Shown piece after piece: positions 61,591 to 64,000 of a stretch of DNA of 64,000 nt (its first letter is position 1; each line of letters begins with the position of its first letter). The stretch covers positions 148,501-212,500 of the forward strand of contig JACVTC010000158.1 in the NCBI GenBank assembly GCA_016946835.1. The letters run 5' to 3'. The notes beneath the pieces were generated by a model. That model saw only the letters and a list, made by a program, of their open reading frames with translations, was not told the origin of the DNA and made no database searches. This stretch comes from Neocallimastix lanati (nom. inval.). Its lineage: Eukaryota; Neocallimastigomycota; Neocallimastigomycetes; Neocallimastigales; Neocallimastigaceae. The translations under genes were made by a program, and so were the position numbers.

Positions 61591-63209
61591 GAGAATTTTA
61601 TATATCAAAAGTTCATCTGTCATTTGTGTAACATTTACAATTTTTTTAAAATAATTATTAAATAATTGCGATTTAAAAAATCAGGTGTGTTGCATTTCGC
61701 AAAAAGACATTATATGAACTACAATGTCCTTAATTTTCATTTATATAATATGGCGTATTATCATATATATAAATAAATTAATAAAATTTTTAAATATAAA
61801 TAAATAAACATAGAATGTTTTAAAATAATTTTTTTTGTTTCAAAAATTTAAATATTTTATTTTTAAAGAATATTTTATTTTAAAGAATACTTAAAGAATT
61901 TTTTTTATATATATTTTTAAGAAAATTTAATTAATATATATTTTTTTTTCATATTTTAAAGATATATAAACCTATTTTTAAAGAATGCTTTGTTTTTAAA
62001 GAATGTTTTATTTTAAAGAGTGTTTTATTTTTAAAGAATATTTTATTTATATATTTATATTAAAGATACACAAAATTTATTTAATTTTAGAATTATAATA
62101 ATTTTTTTTAAATAATAATCTTATTTTTAATAATATTAATAAAGCAAATCTTAAAAATAAAAGTTATTAATAGAAATATAATAAATTTAATAAAATAATT
62201 ATTTATTAATAAATAATTATAAAGATTTAAAATAAAAAAAAAATAAAAGAATAAAACCATTAAAGAAGGTTTGCATATTAAAAATAATAATATTCTTTAA
62301 ATATTCTTAAAAATATGAAAAAAAAAATTAATTAAATATTCTTAAAACTATATAAAAAAATTCCTTAAATGTTCTTAGAAATAAAATTTTCTTTATATTA
62401 ATATAAAAATTAAAATTGAAAGTTTCATATATCTCTCTCAGAAATAAATATATAAATGAAATATTCTTTAAAAATAATAATAGATAATAATAAAACTATT
62501 ATCTATTATTATTATTATCTAATATAGCAAATATATTAAATATATTTATAATTATAAATTATTTATTTTTTATTTATTTATTTACTTTTATTCATTTAAA
62601 TAAGAAAAATATTTTTATGATTTTAATTACAATATCTTAAAGACACATTGTGAAGTGTAGTACATTCAAATAATTATATTATTTTTTTTTAATCATTTTT
62701 TGCTTATAAACTGAAAGAAATATAATGCAAAATATTTAACTATTTTTTAAATCTTTTTAGAGGTCCCATTCTTTATTTTTTATTTGATAATCTAATCCTT
62801 AATACAATAATATTCATTATTTAACAATTAATTGTATATATAAATTTATATTATAATTTATAATATAATATATTATTTATATATTAATTTATTTATATAA
62901 TTTTATCCACATCCACGTTTAGAATAAATATAAAAAAAATTCGGAGTTTAAAGATTATTAATTTATAACAAATTTTTTAATATATTTACTTTTTTTGTTT
63001 TGATTTTTTATGTTTTTTTTTTAAATTTTTTTTTTAATTGTTTAAAAAAAAATTTTTTTTAAAAATAATTAATTAAATAATTTTTTTATATAAAAAAATT
63101 TTTTAATATTAAACATTTTATTAATAATAAACATTTTTTTTCTTATATATATATATATAATATTATTATTAAAAATTTATTTTTGATAATAAAAGAGTCA
63201 TAAATAAAA
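61355..63209. other. Intergenic DNA with AAAGAAT-type repeats
   Basis: After the receptor comes poly(A) (about 61555-61586) and a slightly richer patch at 61600-61760 (TCAGGTGTGTTGCATTTCGC). From 61850 to 62060 the motif TTTTAAAGAATRTTTTA is repeated, and from 62280 to 62480 the opposite orientation (ATATTCTTTAAA, ATTCTTAAAA) recurs. No gene was seen. Confidence 0.6.
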
Positions 63210-63342
63210 ATGAATATGGCAGAGACCAATACTGAAGAAATTAAAACAGATTATGTCAGCTATAATAGGTAATTAATATTTATATTAATTAATAATATAA
63301 AAAATTCATTTATAAACTTATTTTTTATTTAATTTTAATATT

Positions 63343-63390
<48 letters not shown>

Positions 63391-63650
63391 CATATATAAT
63401 GAAGTATTAGATAAAGTTAAACAGGGACTTGAGAAACAACGTTCCAGTTCCAGTCTTCATAAAAAATTTTTAAAAAAAGATAAAACAACTAATCCAGAGG
63501 ACGAACCATTATTTGAAGATGATGATTCAGATGTTTCTGATAGTGATGACTTTCTAGAATGGGAAAATTCTGTAGGTTTTTCTATCCTTCTTATTTATTT
63601 ATATATATATATGTATATATTTTATAATTTAAAAGTTATTGAATGAACAA

Positions 63651-63689
<39 letters not shown>

Positions 63690-64000
63690 TAATAAATTAT
63701 TATTAAATATAGGATAATGAAATGGCATATAATAGTAGATTTAATGGGGGTTTAACAAGAGCAAAATCTCATATAAATGAATTAAATAATAATAATAATA
63801 ATAATGAGAATCAATCAGAAAATAACCTTGACATTATTAAGGATAGAATTGTACTAAATAAACATTTTCAAAAAATATATGGTTTTAATGATACATCATT
63901 TAGACATGGAAATTATGAAATTTATAATAATGATAATGATGATAGTGATTATGAAGAGAATAATACAGAAAATATAAATACTAAATCCAGTGAAAATAAT
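63210..64000 (+). CDS. Acidic low-complexity protein, 5' part only
   Basis: Three exons so far: 63210-63268, 63391-63571 and 63713 to beyond the window end, with phases closing and the frame open to base 64000. The start is MNMAETNTEEIKTDYVSYNR. Exon 2 has a Lys-rich stretch (LEKQRSSSSLHKKFLKKDK) and a strongly acidic one (EDEPLFEDDDSDVSDSDDFL) with Ser in a CK2-type context. Exon 3 has GGLTRAKSHINEL, an Asn run and NKHFQKIYGFNDTSFRHGN, the most structured-looking part. No family was recognised. The acidic/basic, Ser-Asp-rich head suggests a nuclear or regulatory protein, but this is only composition-based. The 3' part lies outside the window. Confidence 0.7.

Overview
This is a eukaryotic, extremely AT-rich window. 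Its genes are split by short GT-AG introns and set in long tracts of A/T, TTA/AAT, TTTA and homopolymer repeats, and several proteins carry Asn homopolymers. Fungal-type PEX5 and N-myristoyltransferase, a fungal DEDDh exonuclease of the Gfd2/YDR514C kind, an ankyrin protein, and a receptor joining a solute-binding domain to a class C 7TM domain all occur together. With the base composition, this points to an anaerobic gut fungus (Neocallimastigomycota). That is inference from gene content, not proof; Dictyostelium-like genomes share the AAT/poly-Asn habit but fit the gene set less well.

Layout. 1-1.2 kb: decayed Ty3/gypsy integrase. 1.2-5.7 kb: AT desert with a three-copy tandem repeat and one tRNA-derived SINE-like unit with a poly(A) tail. 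5.76-6.87 kb (-): two-exon LITAF-domain gene with a 27-bp minisatellite and a PPSY motif. 9.07-10.6 kb (+): a two-ORF island of bacterial character; the second ORF has a bacterial signal peptide and deaminase-like motifs and looks cut off at its 3' end. 11-11.6 kb: leucine-rich-repeat relic. 13.6-15.5 kb: non-LTR (LINE) relic ending in a TTTA tract. 16.35-19.56 kb (+): ten-exon PEX5. 21.2-27.9 kb (-): seven-exon giant coiled-coil protein of about 1794 aa. 31.5-36.7 kb (-): complete, apparently young Ty1/copia element with two LTRs, primer site, polypurine tract and an uninterrupted 1555-aa gag-pol ORF. 36.9-38.5 kb (-): two-exon DEDDh exonuclease. 42.2-42.6 kb (-): orphan 127-aa gene. 49.7-50.7 kb (+): single-exon ankyrin protein. 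52.5-56.0 kb (+): eight-exon N-myristoyltransferase. 57.8-61.35 kb (+): five-exon solute-binding/class C 7TM receptor. 63.2 kb to the window end (+): partial acidic protein.

The genes are not an operon or cluster; neighbours look functionally unrelated, as is usual for such a genome. All splice models were built by eye from GT/AG sites, frame continuity and family conservation. In each multi-exon model the phases close exactly. The most unusual item is the bacterial-like pair at 9.07-10.6 kb. Next are the solute-binding/7TM fusion, the copia element with an apparent half-tRNA-Lys(CUU) primer, and a PEX5 gene in a lineage inferred to be anaerobic.
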